Below are positions 33,104-42,696 of a stretch of 64,000 bases of DNA, one piece after another; within the stretch, counting starts at the first letter, position 1; every line of letters starts with the position of its first letter. The notes beneath the pieces were generated by a model that had not been told where the DNA came from, searched no databases, and saw nothing but the letters and a program-made list of their open reading frames with translations. Origin of the DNA: Oceanospirillum sp047518265 (GTDB taxonomy: Bacteria > Pseudomonadota > Gammaproteobacteria > Pseudomonadales > Halomonadaceae); assembly GCA_047518265.1 (NCBI GenBank), contig JAKZRG010000033.1, forward strand, positions 112,686 to 176,685, in the 5' to 3' direction. Both the position numbers and the translations under genes were made by a program.

Positions 33104-34168
33104 TTAGCTTAATTCTGGATGCGTTTTTAAAACATCAACCATGGCTTGCATCTCTTCCCGAGTACCTATGGTAATTCTTAGGAAGTTTTCAATACCAGGC
33201 TTAGTAAAATGACGCACCAGGATATTTTGATCTCGTAAGTGTTGCATTAACTCGGCACCGGTTAGCTTTTTATGGCTAGTAAATACAAAGTTAGTGCTGG
33301 ACGGTAGAACATTAAAACCCAGTGATTCCAGTTGTTCAGTTGTCCAATCGCGATCTGTCATAATCTGCTGAACGGTTTGTTCGAAGTAGTCGGTATCTTC
33401 AATGGCGGCGCTGGCTGATGCGAGAGCTAGCATATCTAACGGGTAGGGGTTAAAGGAGTTTTTCACTCGCTCTAAACCATCAATCAGTTCTTTGCTGCCA
33501 ATGGCATAACCTACACGCATACCCGCTAAGCTGCGAGATTTGGATAGGGTGTGCACCACAAGTAAATTAGGGTATTTGTTTACTAGGTTAACGGCGCTTT
33601 CAGCACCAAAGTCTACATATGCTTCATCAACTACAACAACGGTTTCCGTGTTGTCTTGTAGTAATGCTTCAATATCGATCAAAGGTAAGGCGATGCCTGT
33701 CGGAGCATTAGGGTTGGCAAAAATGATCCCACCGTTAGCCTGACGATATTCCTGCAGGTCGATCTCAAAGCTATCGGTTAAAGGGATGTGTTTTGACTCA
33801 ATGTCAAACAGGTCACAATAAACATCGTAAAAGCTGTAGGTCATTGTTGGCAGTAGTAAAGGTTTTGGCTGACGGAAAAATGCCATAAAGGTATGAGCTA
33901 ATACCTCATCGGAACCATTGCCTACAAAAACGTTACCTATATCAACGTTGAAATGATGCGCCAGAGTCTGTTTCAGTTGAGAGCAGTCGGGATCTGAATA
34001 AAGGCGAAGGCGCTCTGTCGGAAAATGACTTAATACCTCAATCGCCTTAGGTGACGGCGGATAGGGGTTTTCATTGGTGTTTAGCTTAATAATTTCCCCT
34101 TGCTTAGGCTGTTCGCCCGGAACATAGGGTTTAAGGGTTTTTATCGCTTCACTCCAAAACTTACTCAT
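33104..34168 (-). CDS. hisC: Histidinol-phosphate aminotransferase HisC
   Basis: PLP-dependent class I/II aminotransferase of 354 residues. Visible features are NENPYPPSPKAIEVL at the start, GNGSDEVL, NPNAPTGIALP, DEAYVDFG and the PLP-binding lysine in TLSKSRSLAGMRVGY. It converts imidazole-acetol phosphate to histidinol phosphate in histidine synthesis. It stands outside any visible his operon, as is common in this class. Confidence 0.9.
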   Translation of the reverse strand: MSKFWSEAIKTLKPYVPGEQPKQGEIIKLNTNENPYPPSPKAIEVLSHFPTERLRLYSDPDCSQLKQTLAHHFNVDIGNVFVGNGSDEVLAHTFMAFFRQPKPLLLPTMTYSFYDVYCDLFDIESKHIPLTDSFEIDLQEYRQANGGIIFANPNAPTGIALPLIDIEALLQDNTETVVVVDEAYVDFGAESAVNLVNKYPNLLVVHTLSKSRSLAGMRVGYAIGSKELIDGLERVKNSFNPYPLDMLALASASAAIEDTDYFEQTVQQIMTDRDWTTEQLESLGFNVLPSSTNFVFTSHKKLTGAELMQHLRDQNILVRHFTKPGIENFLRITIGTREEMQAMVDVLKTHPELS

Positions 34169-34202
34169 TTTTTGAAACTCTTCTGTTAGCTATCTTGCAA
34201 AG

Positions 34203-34247
34203 AGCCTAAGCGTAGCATTGTGCCGAAGCTGCATCTACGTTTAGGCT
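34203..34247 (-). promoter_or_regulatory. Leader hairpin upstream of hisC
   Basis: 13-base arms AGCCTAAGCGTAG and CTACGTTTAGGCT (one G-T mismatch) enclose a 19-base loop in the 5' region of hisC, 35 to 80 bases before its start. It could be an mRNA leader structure or a dispersed repeat; I see no leader peptide rich in His. Confidence 0.45.
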
Positions 34248-34592
34248 TTGAATTTCCTTACTTTTCTGAATTTCAGTGCTTTAATTTTTACCCTTTTTTG
34301 CAAAGCAGGCTAGTGCTGATGATTTTGATAGGTCATCAGATGAGTCTAAATAGTTTCCATGATTAGTTAATTTGGTTTTTACGGCACTAAACCTAGGTTA
34401 ATTTGTTATGGCTTGAAGCGGTTTATCCTGAGTATCTAAACAGAAGCGTGTCTACAGAGTATTGCCACATTATTAGCTGTTGATCAGAGAATATTCGAAT
34501 GCTCTTGTTTAATGATGTCAAACAATCGAACTACACCTTTAACCTTATATAAAAAGGGTTTAGTCGAAATAATGAAACGAAGGATTCCTACG
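34248..34592. other. Intergenic region between hisC and nat
   Basis: About 345 bases with no gene. An open frame in phase with nat reaches back to 34512, but the best start is at 34593. Divergent promoters are expected here, but no confident -35/-10 pair was picked. Confidence 0.35.
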
Positions 34593-35426
34593 ATGGTTAC
34601 AACGACTGATAGATCAGCAACAGACATTTGTAATGAATACCTACAAGATTTAGGCCTTGCTAGGCCTCAAGAGCTTGATTTTGAACTAGTGCGTCAGATT
34701 CAGCGTAGGCATGTCACTCACCATACATTTAATAATCTGTCAGTGCTTTTGCAGCAGGATATGCCTTTAGAGAGTGAGTATTTGTTTAATAAGATAGTGG
34801 TACAAGGTCGAGGTGGCTACTGTTTTGAGCATAATAAACTCGTATTTGAAGTCTTAGCTGAGATTGGTTTTGATGTGACAATTCTTCTGGCTCGTGTGGT
34901 CTACAATCGCGATGCAGATGTTCCTCGTACTCATCGTATTACGTTGTTGTCATTTGAGGGGGAAAAATACATTGTTGATGCTGGTTTCGGTCATTATTCT
35001 GCTCGATTTCCTATTAAGCTTGAGCCTGGCTTAGTACAGGAACAAGGTGATAATTGTTATCGGGTTATTAAAGATGAGCGAGGCGAATACGGTTTTCAGA
35101 TTATAAAAGATGGCGAATTCTTTACGCTCTATAGCTTTGATTTGGCCCGTTATAATGAATCAGATTGTCAAATGAGTCACTTTTTCTCCCATAAATATCC
35201 AGAGGCGGGTTTTGTTAATAATTTGGTTGTTTGTCAAAAATACGATGATTACACCCTTTCTCTGCGTAATGGCGAGCTACATAAAATGACGCAAGGCATT
35301 ACTGAGATTGAAACCATAACCAATGTTGATGTTGTTTTTGATACATTGAATAGGGTTTTTGGTTTGGATGTGGATAAAGCCGTTGCTGAGTATCTTTATA
35401 ATAAATTCATTTCACCTGCTACATAG
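34593..35426 (+). CDS. nat: Arylamine N-acetyltransferase
   Basis: Acetyl-CoA-dependent N-acetyltransferase of 277 residues. The Cys-His-Asp triad is visible: C77 in RGGYCFEHN, H114 in PRTHRI and D129 in YIVDAGFG, all at the usual spacing. It acetylates aromatic amines and hydrazines. ATG 34593 is chosen because GAAGGA lies 8 bases upstream; earlier in-frame ATGs at 34512 and 34572 lack this. Confidence 0.87.
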   Translation: MVTTTDRSATDICNEYLQDLGLARPQELDFELVRQIQRRHVTHHTFNNLSVLLQQDMPLESEYLFNKIVVQGRGGYCFEHNKLVFEVLAEIGFDVTILLARVVYNRDADVPRTHRITLLSFEGEKYIVDAGFGHYSARFPIKLEPGLVQEQGDNCYRVIKDERGEYGFQIIKDGEFFTLYSFDLARYNESDCQMSHFFSHKYPEAGFVNNLVVCQKYDDYTLSLRNGELHKMTQGITEIETITNVDVVFDTLNRVFGLDVDKAVAEYLYNKFISPAT

Positions 35427-35514
35427 CTCAAACCAATATCAGGAACTATTTGGTTTAAAATTGGTTCTATAACAGTAGCGGTTCTTTATCTCAAGATAAT
35501 AAACGAGGCATCTA

Positions 35515-36114
35515 ATGAATCAACAGCAGGTTGAGCAAGCTTTTATTAACTTTTTTAATCAAAAAGATGATTGCTTCAAACCAGATAGTTTTTCTGCATT
35601 AGGTATTGAAGGTAAGCTTCAACACTATGACAAAGGTGAATTGTTGATTCGTCAGGGTGATGTTGCGCCGGATCTTTTCTTTCTGGCAACAGGTTTGGTG
35701 CGTTATGTCAGTGTTTCCCCCGAAGGTAAAGCTTTTACACAGAGTTTTATTCCATCTCCATCTATTGCTGGCTCTACGAGGGCGATGGTGAATCAGGTCT
35801 CAAGTCAGTTCAGTATTGAGGTTTTGGAACCCGTCGTCTGTTTAAAGTTTAATTGGCTAGATTTTTTTGACCGTATGAAGACTCAGCCCGGTTTTTTGGA
35901 AACCTATGTGCATATGCTGGAAGGGTTGTTTATTAAGAAAGAGGAACGTGAAAACAGTTTCGTAAAGATGGATGCAGAACAACGGTATTTGTTGTTTTTA
36001 GAACAGCATGGGAATTTATTCGACAGAGTTCCTCTTCAATATATTGCATCCTATATAGGTATTACCCCTGTAGCATTAAGTCGGGTAAGGAAGAAGCTGA
36101 ATCCAAGTGTTTAA
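35515..36114 (+). CDS. Crp/Fnr family cyclic-nucleotide-binding regulator
   Basis: Regulator of 199 residues. An N-terminal cyclic-nucleotide-binding-like beta barrel (LQHYDKGELLIRQGDVAPDLFFLATGLVRYVSV) is joined by a long helix to a C-terminal helix-turn-helix with IASYIGITPVALSRVRKKL. It lacks the Cys cluster of Fnr. The effector is unknown. It might regulate the adjacent nat or GH19 genes. Confidence 0.82.
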   Translation: MNQQQVEQAFINFFNQKDDCFKPDSFSALGIEGKLQHYDKGELLIRQGDVAPDLFFLATGLVRYVSVSPEGKAFTQSFIPSPSIAGSTRAMVNQVSSQFSIEVLEPVVCLKFNWLDFFDRMKTQPGFLETYVHMLEGLFIKKEERENSFVKMDAEQRYLLFLEQHGNLFDRVPLQYIASYIGITPVALSRVRKKLNPSV

Positions 36115-36235
36115 TCTAGTGAATGTAAAAATATTTTGTTATCAAGATAAGGTAGCGCCTTGCTGTCAAAAAATGCTAATTTATTCCTATTGAATATAAA
36201 GAAGCTTTTCACACTTGTTATAAGAGGGATCTATT

Positions 36236-37084
36236 ATGAATTACATCGTTAAGTCAGGTGATACGTTAAGCAAAATTTCACAGACATTTTTTTCTGATAC
36301 GAATCATGTTCAGGCTATAGCTGCGGCGAATAATATTAGTGACCCAAATAATATTCATGTAGGGCAAAAACTGAGTATTCCTGTCGAGAATATGTCAACA
36401 GAGCCAGATGCATCTGCTCTTGTTTCAGATATTGAACTTGGAACGTCTGAACAGCATAGTGATTTAATTCGTATTGAACAATTACAGGACTTCTTGCCTC
36501 GCACTTCTATTGATATCTTACAGCGCTATTGCGCGCCGTTAAATCAAATGACTCGACGCTATAATATTGATACCTCTTTGCGCTTAGCACATTTTTTAGC
36601 TCAAATAGCCCATGAAAGCGGCGGCTTACGCTATGTGAGTGAGAATTTGAATTATAGTGCCAAGGCGCTACGAGCCGTTTTTGGTAAGTATTTCCCGACC
36701 GATGAACATGCAGAAGCTTGTGCGCGTCAGCCTGAAAAAATTGCCAATATTGTTTATGCTAATCGTATGGGGAATGGTAATACCGAGAGTGGTGATGGTT
36801 GGAATTACCGTGGGCGAGGACTGATACAAATAACAGGGAAGGATAATTACTCTGCTCTATCGGGATTTTTAGACGTTGATCTACTACATTCACCAGACTT
36901 ATTGGCGGATGATCCATCCCTAGCTGTGGCATCGGCCTGTTGGTATTGGCAAAACAGAAAGTTAAATCAATATGCTGATCAGGATGATATACATAAAATC
37001 ACAAAGCTGATCAACGGCGGTTATAATGGCTTAGAGGATAGAACAGAGTTGTTGGTAAGAGCTAAACAGATTTTTACAAAATAA
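36236..37084 (+). CDS. LysM-GH19 chitinase/muramidase-like endolysin
   Basis: Cell-wall or chitin-cleaving protein of 282 residues. Residues 2-48 form a LysM domain (YIVKSGDTLSKISQ ... IHVGQKLSIPV). The rest is a glycoside hydrolase family 19 domain with HFLAQIAHESGGLRY, whose Glu is the likely catalytic acid, and NYRGRGLIQITGKDNY. There is no N-terminal signal peptide, so export would need another route. No phage genes are adjacent. Confidence 0.85.
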   Translation: MNYIVKSGDTLSKISQTFFSDTNHVQAIAAANNISDPNNIHVGQKLSIPVENMSTEPDASALVSDIELGTSEQHSDLIRIEQLQDFLPRTSIDILQRYCAPLNQMTRRYNIDTSLRLAHFLAQIAHESGGLRYVSENLNYSAKALRAVFGKYFPTDEHAEACARQPEKIANIVYANRMGNGNTESGDGWNYRGRGLIQITGKDNYSALSGFLDVDLLHSPDLLADDPSLAVASACWYWQNRKLNQYADQDDIHKITKLINGGYNGLEDRTELLVRAKQIFTK

Positions 37085-37168
37085 CGAGTAGTGAAGGGAT
37101 TGCCTAGGAATTGGTGGTTTCTAGTAGAGCATGTGAATTAATGATATAAAACTTTAAGGACGGAAGTT

Positions 37169-38272
37169 ATGTTGGCAAGGATGCAGCGTTATTTAGCTTA
37201 TTTGGTTTTTATTATTTTTCTTTCATCATGCGGCAGTAGTGAAGGGGATAATCGTAATCTAAAGGCAGGAAGTAGTATCGGGTACAGTGAGTCAGACTCG
37301 ACTAGCGAAATAGATAGCAATATTAATAGATTAGTGAGAGTAGCCTTAGGCGGTGTTGATCAAGGCATCCTGATGCAAGGCAATGATTCAACAAAACCTG
37401 TGTTATTGGTTCTGCATGGTGGACCAGGTTACGCCATGATGCCTCTTATGCATGAGAATAATACTGTTCTTGAAGATCATTTTATTGTCGTTAACTGGGA
37501 TCAACTGGGAGCTGGTCTTTCTTATTCCCCTGCAATTTCTGAAGAACGAATCTCCCTAGCTCAACTTATCAGTGACGCACGTGAATTAACCACCTACCTA
37601 AAAACTGAGTTCAATCAGCAAAAAATTTATCTCATGGGCCACTCTTTTGGTACTGTTTTGGCTATGTATATGGTTGAGCAAGCACCGGACGATTACTACG
37701 CTATCGCGAGTGTGGGGCAAGTCGTTAATGTTATAGAAAATGAACAGCTTAGCTATGATTTCGCCTTAGAGGCGTCTATCGCGGATGGTAATGTTTTAGC
37801 TGTAGAGGCTTTGTCTTCTGTGGGGCGTCCTGATGATGATGGTGAATATCAAGTGGAATCTGGTTATGAGGTGACGGCTCAATGGATGGCTTATTATGGC
37901 GGCGATCTATACGGTAAAACGAGTACAGATGAAATCGAACAAGCTATTTTGAACAGTGATATCTATAAAGAATATCAACAGCAGTGGTTGGATGGTTGGG
38001 AGCTTTCCCAATCACTGTTCAATGACACTGCGGTCTGGGAGTTTGATTTTAGAACTGATCTTCCGAGCATTGATGTACCAGTCTATTTTTTAACCGGACG
38101 GCACGATTACGATACACCGTTTGTATTGGTGAATGAATATTATCAGTTATTATCAGCACCCAAAAAAGAACTTATTTGGTTTGAAAGCTCCGCACATTTT
38201 CCTTTTTATGAAGAACCTGAGTTGTTTAATCAGGCGTTAATAGATCGCTTTCAACACCATAACTTAGACTAA
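37169..38272 (+). CDS. Lipoprotein alpha/beta hydrolase (proline iminopeptidase-like)
   Basis: Probable surface or periplasmic hydrolase of 367 residues. The N-terminus is a lipoprotein signal ending in LSSC. The alpha/beta fold shows the oxyanion motif HGGPGYAMM, the nucleophile elbow GHSFGT and a late His in SAHFPFYEEP. The HGGPG motif is typical of the S33 proline iminopeptidase group, so it may cleave peptides or esters. It starts at 37169 or 37181; GGACGG is upstream. Confidence 0.8.
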   Translation: MLARMQRYLAYLVFIIFLSSCGSSEGDNRNLKAGSSIGYSESDSTSEIDSNINRLVRVALGGVDQGILMQGNDSTKPVLLVLHGGPGYAMMPLMHENNTVLEDHFIVVNWDQLGAGLSYSPAISEERISLAQLISDARELTTYLKTEFNQQKIYLMGHSFGTVLAMYMVEQAPDDYYAIASVGQVVNVIENEQLSYDFALEASIADGNVLAVEALSSVGRPDDDGEYQVESGYEVTAQWMAYYGGDLYGKTSTDEIEQAILNSDIYKEYQQQWLDGWELSQSLFNDTAVWEFDFRTDLPSIDVPVYFLTGRHDYDTPFVLVNEYYQLLSAPKKELIWFESSAHFPFYEEPELFNQALIDRFQHHNLD

Positions 38273-38328
38273 GAAGCATTATATTGCTCTTTAAGTAATT
38301 TTTGGCTGAAATAGAACAGGGGTGAAGC

Positions 38329-38706
38329 GTGGAATCGATTCTAAAACGACTGTTATCTTTTGGATTTCTTCTTATCGCTTCCAGTGTTATCGCTTCCAGT
38401 GAGCCAGTACCAGATCTCGATCTGCATCCTTGCGGGGATAGTGCTCTTGTGCAAGCTGAAAAACTACTCACTTTTCATTTTGGTCATGATGATAGGGTTT
38501 TTATAGATCCTGAGGTCATTCCGCTACCTGATATTAAAAACCCTGTGAGCAAAGACAATTATGATGTGCTCGAAGTTTGGGGGTATATCTATAAAGGTCG
38601 TTACAGAATGACATTTACCTATGCTCAAGGCGTCTCCGGTTGTCTTCTAATGGGGCAAAGTATTTTAGAGTATGCCGATGTTTTTGCACCGTCTGGGACG
38701 GAGTAA
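38329..38706 (+). CDS. Secreted protein of unknown function
   Basis: I do not recognise it. It has 125 residues, starting at a GTG with AGGGG about 8 bases before. The first 22 residues are a signal peptide (LLSFGFLLIASSVIASS). Two Cys residues (LHPCGDS and SGCLLM) could form a disulfide in the periplasm. It lies between the lipoprotein hydrolase and a multicopper oxidase, on the same strand. Confidence 0.6.
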   Translation: MESILKRLLSFGFLLIASSVIASSEPVPDLDLHPCGDSALVQAEKLLTFHFGHDDRVFIDPEVIPLPDIKNPVSKDNYDVLEVWGYIYKGRYRMTFTYAQGVSGCLLMGQSILEYADVFAPSGTE

Positions 38707-38798
38707 ACACTCTATTGATCTGCCTCAAATAATAATATTTCCCATTTTCAATGAATGGCTTATTATGGCGTTAAAGTTTAATGGCATAGGGTATCACT

Positions 38799-40169
38799 TT
38801 GAATCGTAGGGAATTTTTACAGCTCAGTACACTATCTGCTGCTGCATTGGCGTTACCTCGTTGGTCATTGGCTCAAGTGGGTTCTGCTCAACAATATCAC
38901 TATAGGTTGACGGCTGAACCTGCTACAGCTGAACTCGTATCTGGTATTAAAACGCCTGTATTAGGTTTTAATGGTGAAATACCGGCTCCTGTTATTCGTG
39001 GTCGTCAGGGGCAACCTGTTACAATTGAGTTCACAAATAAGCTGGATGAGCCTACAACTATTCACTGGCATGGCTTGCGTATTCCTATTGAGATGGATGG
39101 TGTACCTTTTTTAAGTCAAAAGCCCATTATGCCCGGTGAGACGTTCGTTTATAGATTTACGCCACCGGATGCTGGAACCTTCTGGTATCACCCTCATATG
39201 AACAGTACTCAACAACTGGGAAGAGGGCTTGTTGGCGCTATTGTCATTGAAGAAGCTGATCCTGTTACTTTTGATATTGATGAAGTTTTGATATTAAAGC
39301 ATTGGCATATCAATCAGCAGGGTGAGTGGCAAAAACTTAGCCGCCCTCGTTATGCTGCCAGAATGGGGACTCCAGGCGAATGGGGGACCGCCAATGGCAT
39401 CGCTAATCCGCAATTTAATTATCCTGCCGGTAGCCGTGTGCGTCTTCGTATCGCTAATGTAGACAATACCATGACCTATAAGCTTCGGATGAAAGGTCTG
39501 CAAGCGAAAATTATTGCCATTGATGGTAATGCAATCGATGAATACTATGACTTGGTAGACCACAAAATAGGGCCAGGCATGCGCTTAGATCTTGGTTTTA
39601 TCATGCCGGATGAAGGTCAAGAGTTTAGCTTAGAATTCCTTAAAGGTCGCTTTGGCTTTCCATTGGCAGGCTTTCATTCAATACCTAGCAAAGAGATCCG
39701 CCATACTCAATTGCCAAAATTACCATTAAACCCAATACCTGTCCCAGATCTACCCAATGCAGAGACTATTAACTTTGTCTTTGAATGGGAAGGGGCCATT
39801 AGCCCAACGGATAAATCCGGTAAAACTCATCCCACTTTTTGGTTGATCAATCGTCGAGCCTGGGAAGGCATGGGCCCTAATAATATTCCCAAACCTGTAG
39901 CTGATTTATCTCTAGGGAAAAGCTATATTTTTGACCTACGTAACAACACTCAATATCATCACCCAATACACTTGCATGGTCATACCTTTTTGGTGTTGGA
40001 GTTAGATGGCAAGGCTGTGACTCCCTTTCATACGGATACCGTATTATTAGGAAAAAATGGCCGTGCTAAGGCAGCCTTCGTCGCAGATAATCCCGGTGAT
40101 TGGATGTATCACTGCCATGTGATAGAGCATATGAAAACAGGGTTAATGGGCTATATTAAAGTGAGCTAA
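38799..40169 (+). CDS. Tat-exported multicopper oxidase
   Basis: Three-domain cupredoxin oxidase of 456 residues. It starts with a Tat signal (NRREFLQLST). Copper sites are visible: HWHGLRIP, WYHPHMN, HPIHLHGHTF and the type 1/trinuclear HCHVIEHMKTGLMG. Such enzymes oxidise metals or phenols, using O2. The start is a TTG at 38799, with AGGG about 7 bases upstream, and the Tat twin Arg directly follows. Copper or manganese detoxification is likely. Confidence 0.88.
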   Translation: MNRREFLQLSTLSAAALALPRWSLAQVGSAQQYHYRLTAEPATAELVSGIKTPVLGFNGEIPAPVIRGRQGQPVTIEFTNKLDEPTTIHWHGLRIPIEMDGVPFLSQKPIMPGETFVYRFTPPDAGTFWYHPHMNSTQQLGRGLVGAIVIEEADPVTFDIDEVLILKHWHINQQGEWQKLSRPRYAARMGTPGEWGTANGIANPQFNYPAGSRVRLRIANVDNTMTYKLRMKGLQAKIIAIDGNAIDEYYDLVDHKIGPGMRLDLGFIMPDEGQEFSLEFLKGRFGFPLAGFHSIPSKEIRHTQLPKLPLNPIPVPDLPNAETINFVFEWEGAISPTDKSGKTHPTFWLINRRAWEGMGPNNIPKPVADLSLGKSYIFDLRNNTQYHHPIHLHGHTFLVLELDGKAVTPFHTDTVLLGKNGRAKAAFVADNPGDWMYHCHVIEHMKTGLMGYIKVS

Positions 40170-40354
40170 ACTTAACTCTAGCAAGCGTGAATAAGTTGAT
40201 AAGCGTCTATTTGATACAAATAATCGCTATATTCTAAGTGCTCAAACAAAAGCTTCTCAGACATTCACTATGTTCTCTGGGTGCAAACCAAATAATATCG
40301 TAATGATTTTGTTTGGAGATAATGATTTTATTTTTATTTGTTAAAGGAAACGAT

Positions 40355-40525
40355 ATGGATCGGGTGGCAATAGGCCGAGTTTTTCTTAATAGTGGTGGTT
40401 TGCTGCTGCTTTCGACAGCATTTGTCAATTGGGCTGAAATTATCAGTATTGAAAATGGTTTTTTAGCCATTGGTGGAACGATAGCAATGGCTGTAGGTTA
40501 CGGTTTAGGCCGAAATGAGTTGTAG
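40355..40525 (+). CDS. Small membrane protein of unknown function
   Basis: 56 residues starting at ATG 40355, chosen for its AAAGGAAA ribosome site. Two hydrophobic stretches (VFLNSGGLLLLSTAFV and FLAIGGTIAMAVGYGLG) suggest a two-helix membrane protein. No family is recognised. Its clear ribosome site argues for a real gene. Confidence 0.5.
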   Translation: MDRVAIGRVFLNSGGLLLLSTAFVNWAEIISIENGFLAIGGTIAMAVGYGLGRNEL

Positions 40526-40610
40526 ATCAAAAAAAGGGTGTTTAATATTCACCTTTAGTACGTTTTCCTTCGATAGTTAGATATTTGATCGAGAGTTTAA
40601 GAGGCAGTCT

Positions 40611-41711
40611 ATGATTTTTGATGAAGCTCTGAGTGAAGCCCGCTTATTGGTAGTGGATGACGAAGAGATGAACATTCGTATTGTGACTGCATCCTTAAAA
40701 AAAGCAGGGTGCTTTAACGTTTCTTCTTTGACGAACCCTAATGATGTTATCGAATGGTGTCGCAATAACGTAGTTGATCTGATTTTATTAGATCTAAATA
40801 TGCCGCAATTGCACGGGTTAGAGCTAATGGCTCAAATGCAGCGAGAGCTGCCCGAAGCGCCTCAGGTCGTCGTTTTAACGGCTATTACGTCAGTGGAAGA
40901 TAAGCTTCAAGCTCTTGAATTAGGCGCTCTTGATTATTTAACCAAACCCTTTGATGTCAATGAATTGCTCTTGCGTGTAAGGAACGGACTCCGGTTAGTA
41001 GCACTATCTGCTCAGTTAAAGTCTGAACGTGATAACTTACATCAAGAAGTTAAGCTACAGACACAAGAACTTGAAAACACGCAGAATGAAGTATTGTACC
41101 GTTTAGGGCGTGCTGCTGAGTATAGGGATAATGAAACGGGCGCACATGTTGTACGTATGAGCAAAAGTTGTGGGGCGCTGGCTCTTGCTGCTACTGGTGA
41201 TGAGGCGTTTGCTTCACAAGTTCAGCAAGCATCTCAGATGCATGATGTAGGTAAAATCGGAATTCCTGATGGTGTATTGCTTAAACAAGGCAAGTTAAAC
41301 GATAGAGAATGGGATATTATGCGTTCTCATGCTCGAATTGGTTACGAGATACTCAGTGATACAGATACCCCTTTGATGCATATGGCGGCACAAATTGCTT
41401 TAACTCATCATGAGCGTTGGGATGGCAAAGGATATCCAAATGGCCTGAGAGGGAAGGATATTCCTCTTGAGAGTCGTATTGTGGCTTTATGTGATGTTTA
41501 TGATGCTTTACGTTCTGAACGGCCTTATAAACAACCCTGGAGTAAAGAAGATACCAGTAAGCTGATTGGTGAAGAGGCGGGTAGCCATTTTGATCCTGAG
41601 TTAACTGAAGCATTTCTTAAGATTGTTGACCAAGTGGAAGAGATCCGTGAACAACATCCAGATGAGTTACCAAATGGTGAATCTCGCTTGGAATCGTTAT
41701 TACATTATTAA
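40611..41711 (+). CDS. Response regulator with HD-GYP phosphodiesterase domain
   Basis: 366 residues: a receiver domain (about 10-125) with phospho-acceptor Asp in LILLDLNMP, a coiled linker, and an HD-GYP domain with MHDVGKIGIPDG and HHERWDGKGYPNGLRG. HD-GYP proteins cleave cyclic-di-GMP. No sensor kinase gene is adjacent, so it is an orphan responder. It is one of three HD-GYP proteins in the window. Confidence 0.9.
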   Translation: MIFDEALSEARLLVVDDEEMNIRIVTASLKKAGCFNVSSLTNPNDVIEWCRNNVVDLILLDLNMPQLHGLELMAQMQRELPEAPQVVVLTAITSVEDKLQALELGALDYLTKPFDVNELLLRVRNGLRLVALSAQLKSERDNLHQEVKLQTQELENTQNEVLYRLGRAAEYRDNETGAHVVRMSKSCGALALAATGDEAFASQVQQASQMHDVGKIGIPDGVLLKQGKLNDREWDIMRSHARIGYEILSDTDTPLMHMAAQIALTHHERWDGKGYPNGLRGKDIPLESRIVALCDVYDALRSERPYKQPWSKEDTSKLIGEEAGSHFDPELTEAFLKIVDQVEEIREQHPDELPNGESRLESLLHY

Positions 41712-41895
41712 TACGAAACGTCCCTTTAATTAAAATATTTTTATTATTAGAGCTTCGTGGCTGATATTCGATGCTAGATAAGAATCCTCTCCAGTCAATA
41801 GGCTAGAGAGTATTCACTGTTGTAGAGAAGTAGCCATATCCCCTAGCTGAAAATTGCTTGTATCGGCATATATTGCTTGGGCATACCGCAGTGTA

Positions 41896-42582
41896 TTATA
41901 TCGGTGCTTGATGACCGCCGGATCGAAACATATTGCATTCAAAGCGCATACAACTCTGAAATATCTCCCGGGCTTTTTTCTGATCAATACGATGAATATT
42001 ATCATTAATAAAATTAGCAAAAGAGCGAGGTGCTTCTTGGATCTGGTTCACGTCTACCCAGTGTCGGTATGGGCTAGCTTTATGCACTTTCTCATTTAGG
42101 ATAAGCCCTAACCAAGTCCATAATGCCATGCAGGGCGTTATGGCAATAATAAAGTATATCCCTTCTTCGTTTGTTGCAATCTTGTGTTGATAGGCAGAGA
42201 AATCCCTTATTACTGAGGTGGGTTGCAATGCTTTTGGGTCACGAACAGGCCACTCAGAAAACGCACGTCCTATATAATCAATATGATCTTGATAACGGCG
42301 TTTTAAAAAAACTTCATCATCGATGACATTGGAACTCTCTACTGCTATTAAAAAATCATCTGCAGCCGTAAGGCAATAGTAGAGGTCAAGTAGGATAAAT
42401 CGGCCATAACGGTCTGGTGATAGTGAGCCAGAAATCATTTGTTGGACAAAATCTGAGTTTAAACTTTGCCAGCGGAAATACTCTGTTTCACGCCAAAGCT
42501 CAGCAAAAAAGCCATCAGGGTTACCGATAGAAGGGTCTGGATAGTTCTTGGAGGAGGCTAGTTCCCTGTTCAGTTCATTCAT
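41896..42582 (-). CDS. TenA/PqqC-like heme-oxygenase-fold protein
   Basis: Helical protein of 228 residues (start 42582, GAAGGA 6 bases upstream; 42609 is an earlier possibility). The segment FVQQMISGSLSPDRYGRFILLDLYYCLTAADDF matches the N-terminal half of the TenA/THI-4 family in layout. Members include thiaminase II and PqqC. No thiamine gene adjoins and the function is unclear. A 16-base motif shared with another promoter lies 80 bases upstream. Confidence 0.6.
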   Translation of the reverse strand: MNELNRELASSKNYPDPSIGNPDGFFAELWRETEYFRWQSLNSDFVQQMISGSLSPDRYGRFILLDLYYCLTAADDFLIAVESSNVIDDEVFLKRRYQDHIDYIGRAFSEWPVRDPKALQPTSVIRDFSAYQHKIATNEEGIYFIIAITPCMALWTWLGLILNEKVHKASPYRHWVDVNQIQEAPRSFANFINDNIHRIDQKKAREIFQSCMRFECNMFRSGGHQAPI

Positions 42583-42661
42583 AACGAATCCTTCGCGAGA
42601 TGATTGCATTTTCTGAATGTGGGGTAGAACTAGATTACAATCTTTCTAATTGAATGGCTAT

Positions 42662-42677
42662 TACATGCCTAAACAAA
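42662..42677 (-). repeat. Shared 16-bp motif, copy upstream of the TenA-like gene
   Basis: TACATGCCTAAACAAA, read as TTTGTTTAGGCATGTA on the transcribed strand, is identical to 56474-56489. Both copies lie 75-80 bases before a minus-strand start codon. The inner 12 bases also occur, inverted, at 44033-44044. Confidence 0.5.
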
Positions 42678-42696
42678 GAATTCTCAATATTACATT

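Noticed and set aside
36236..37084. Prophage around the GH19 enzyme
   Set aside because: No integrase, capsid, terminase or holin genes lie nearby; neighbours are ordinary chromosomal genes.
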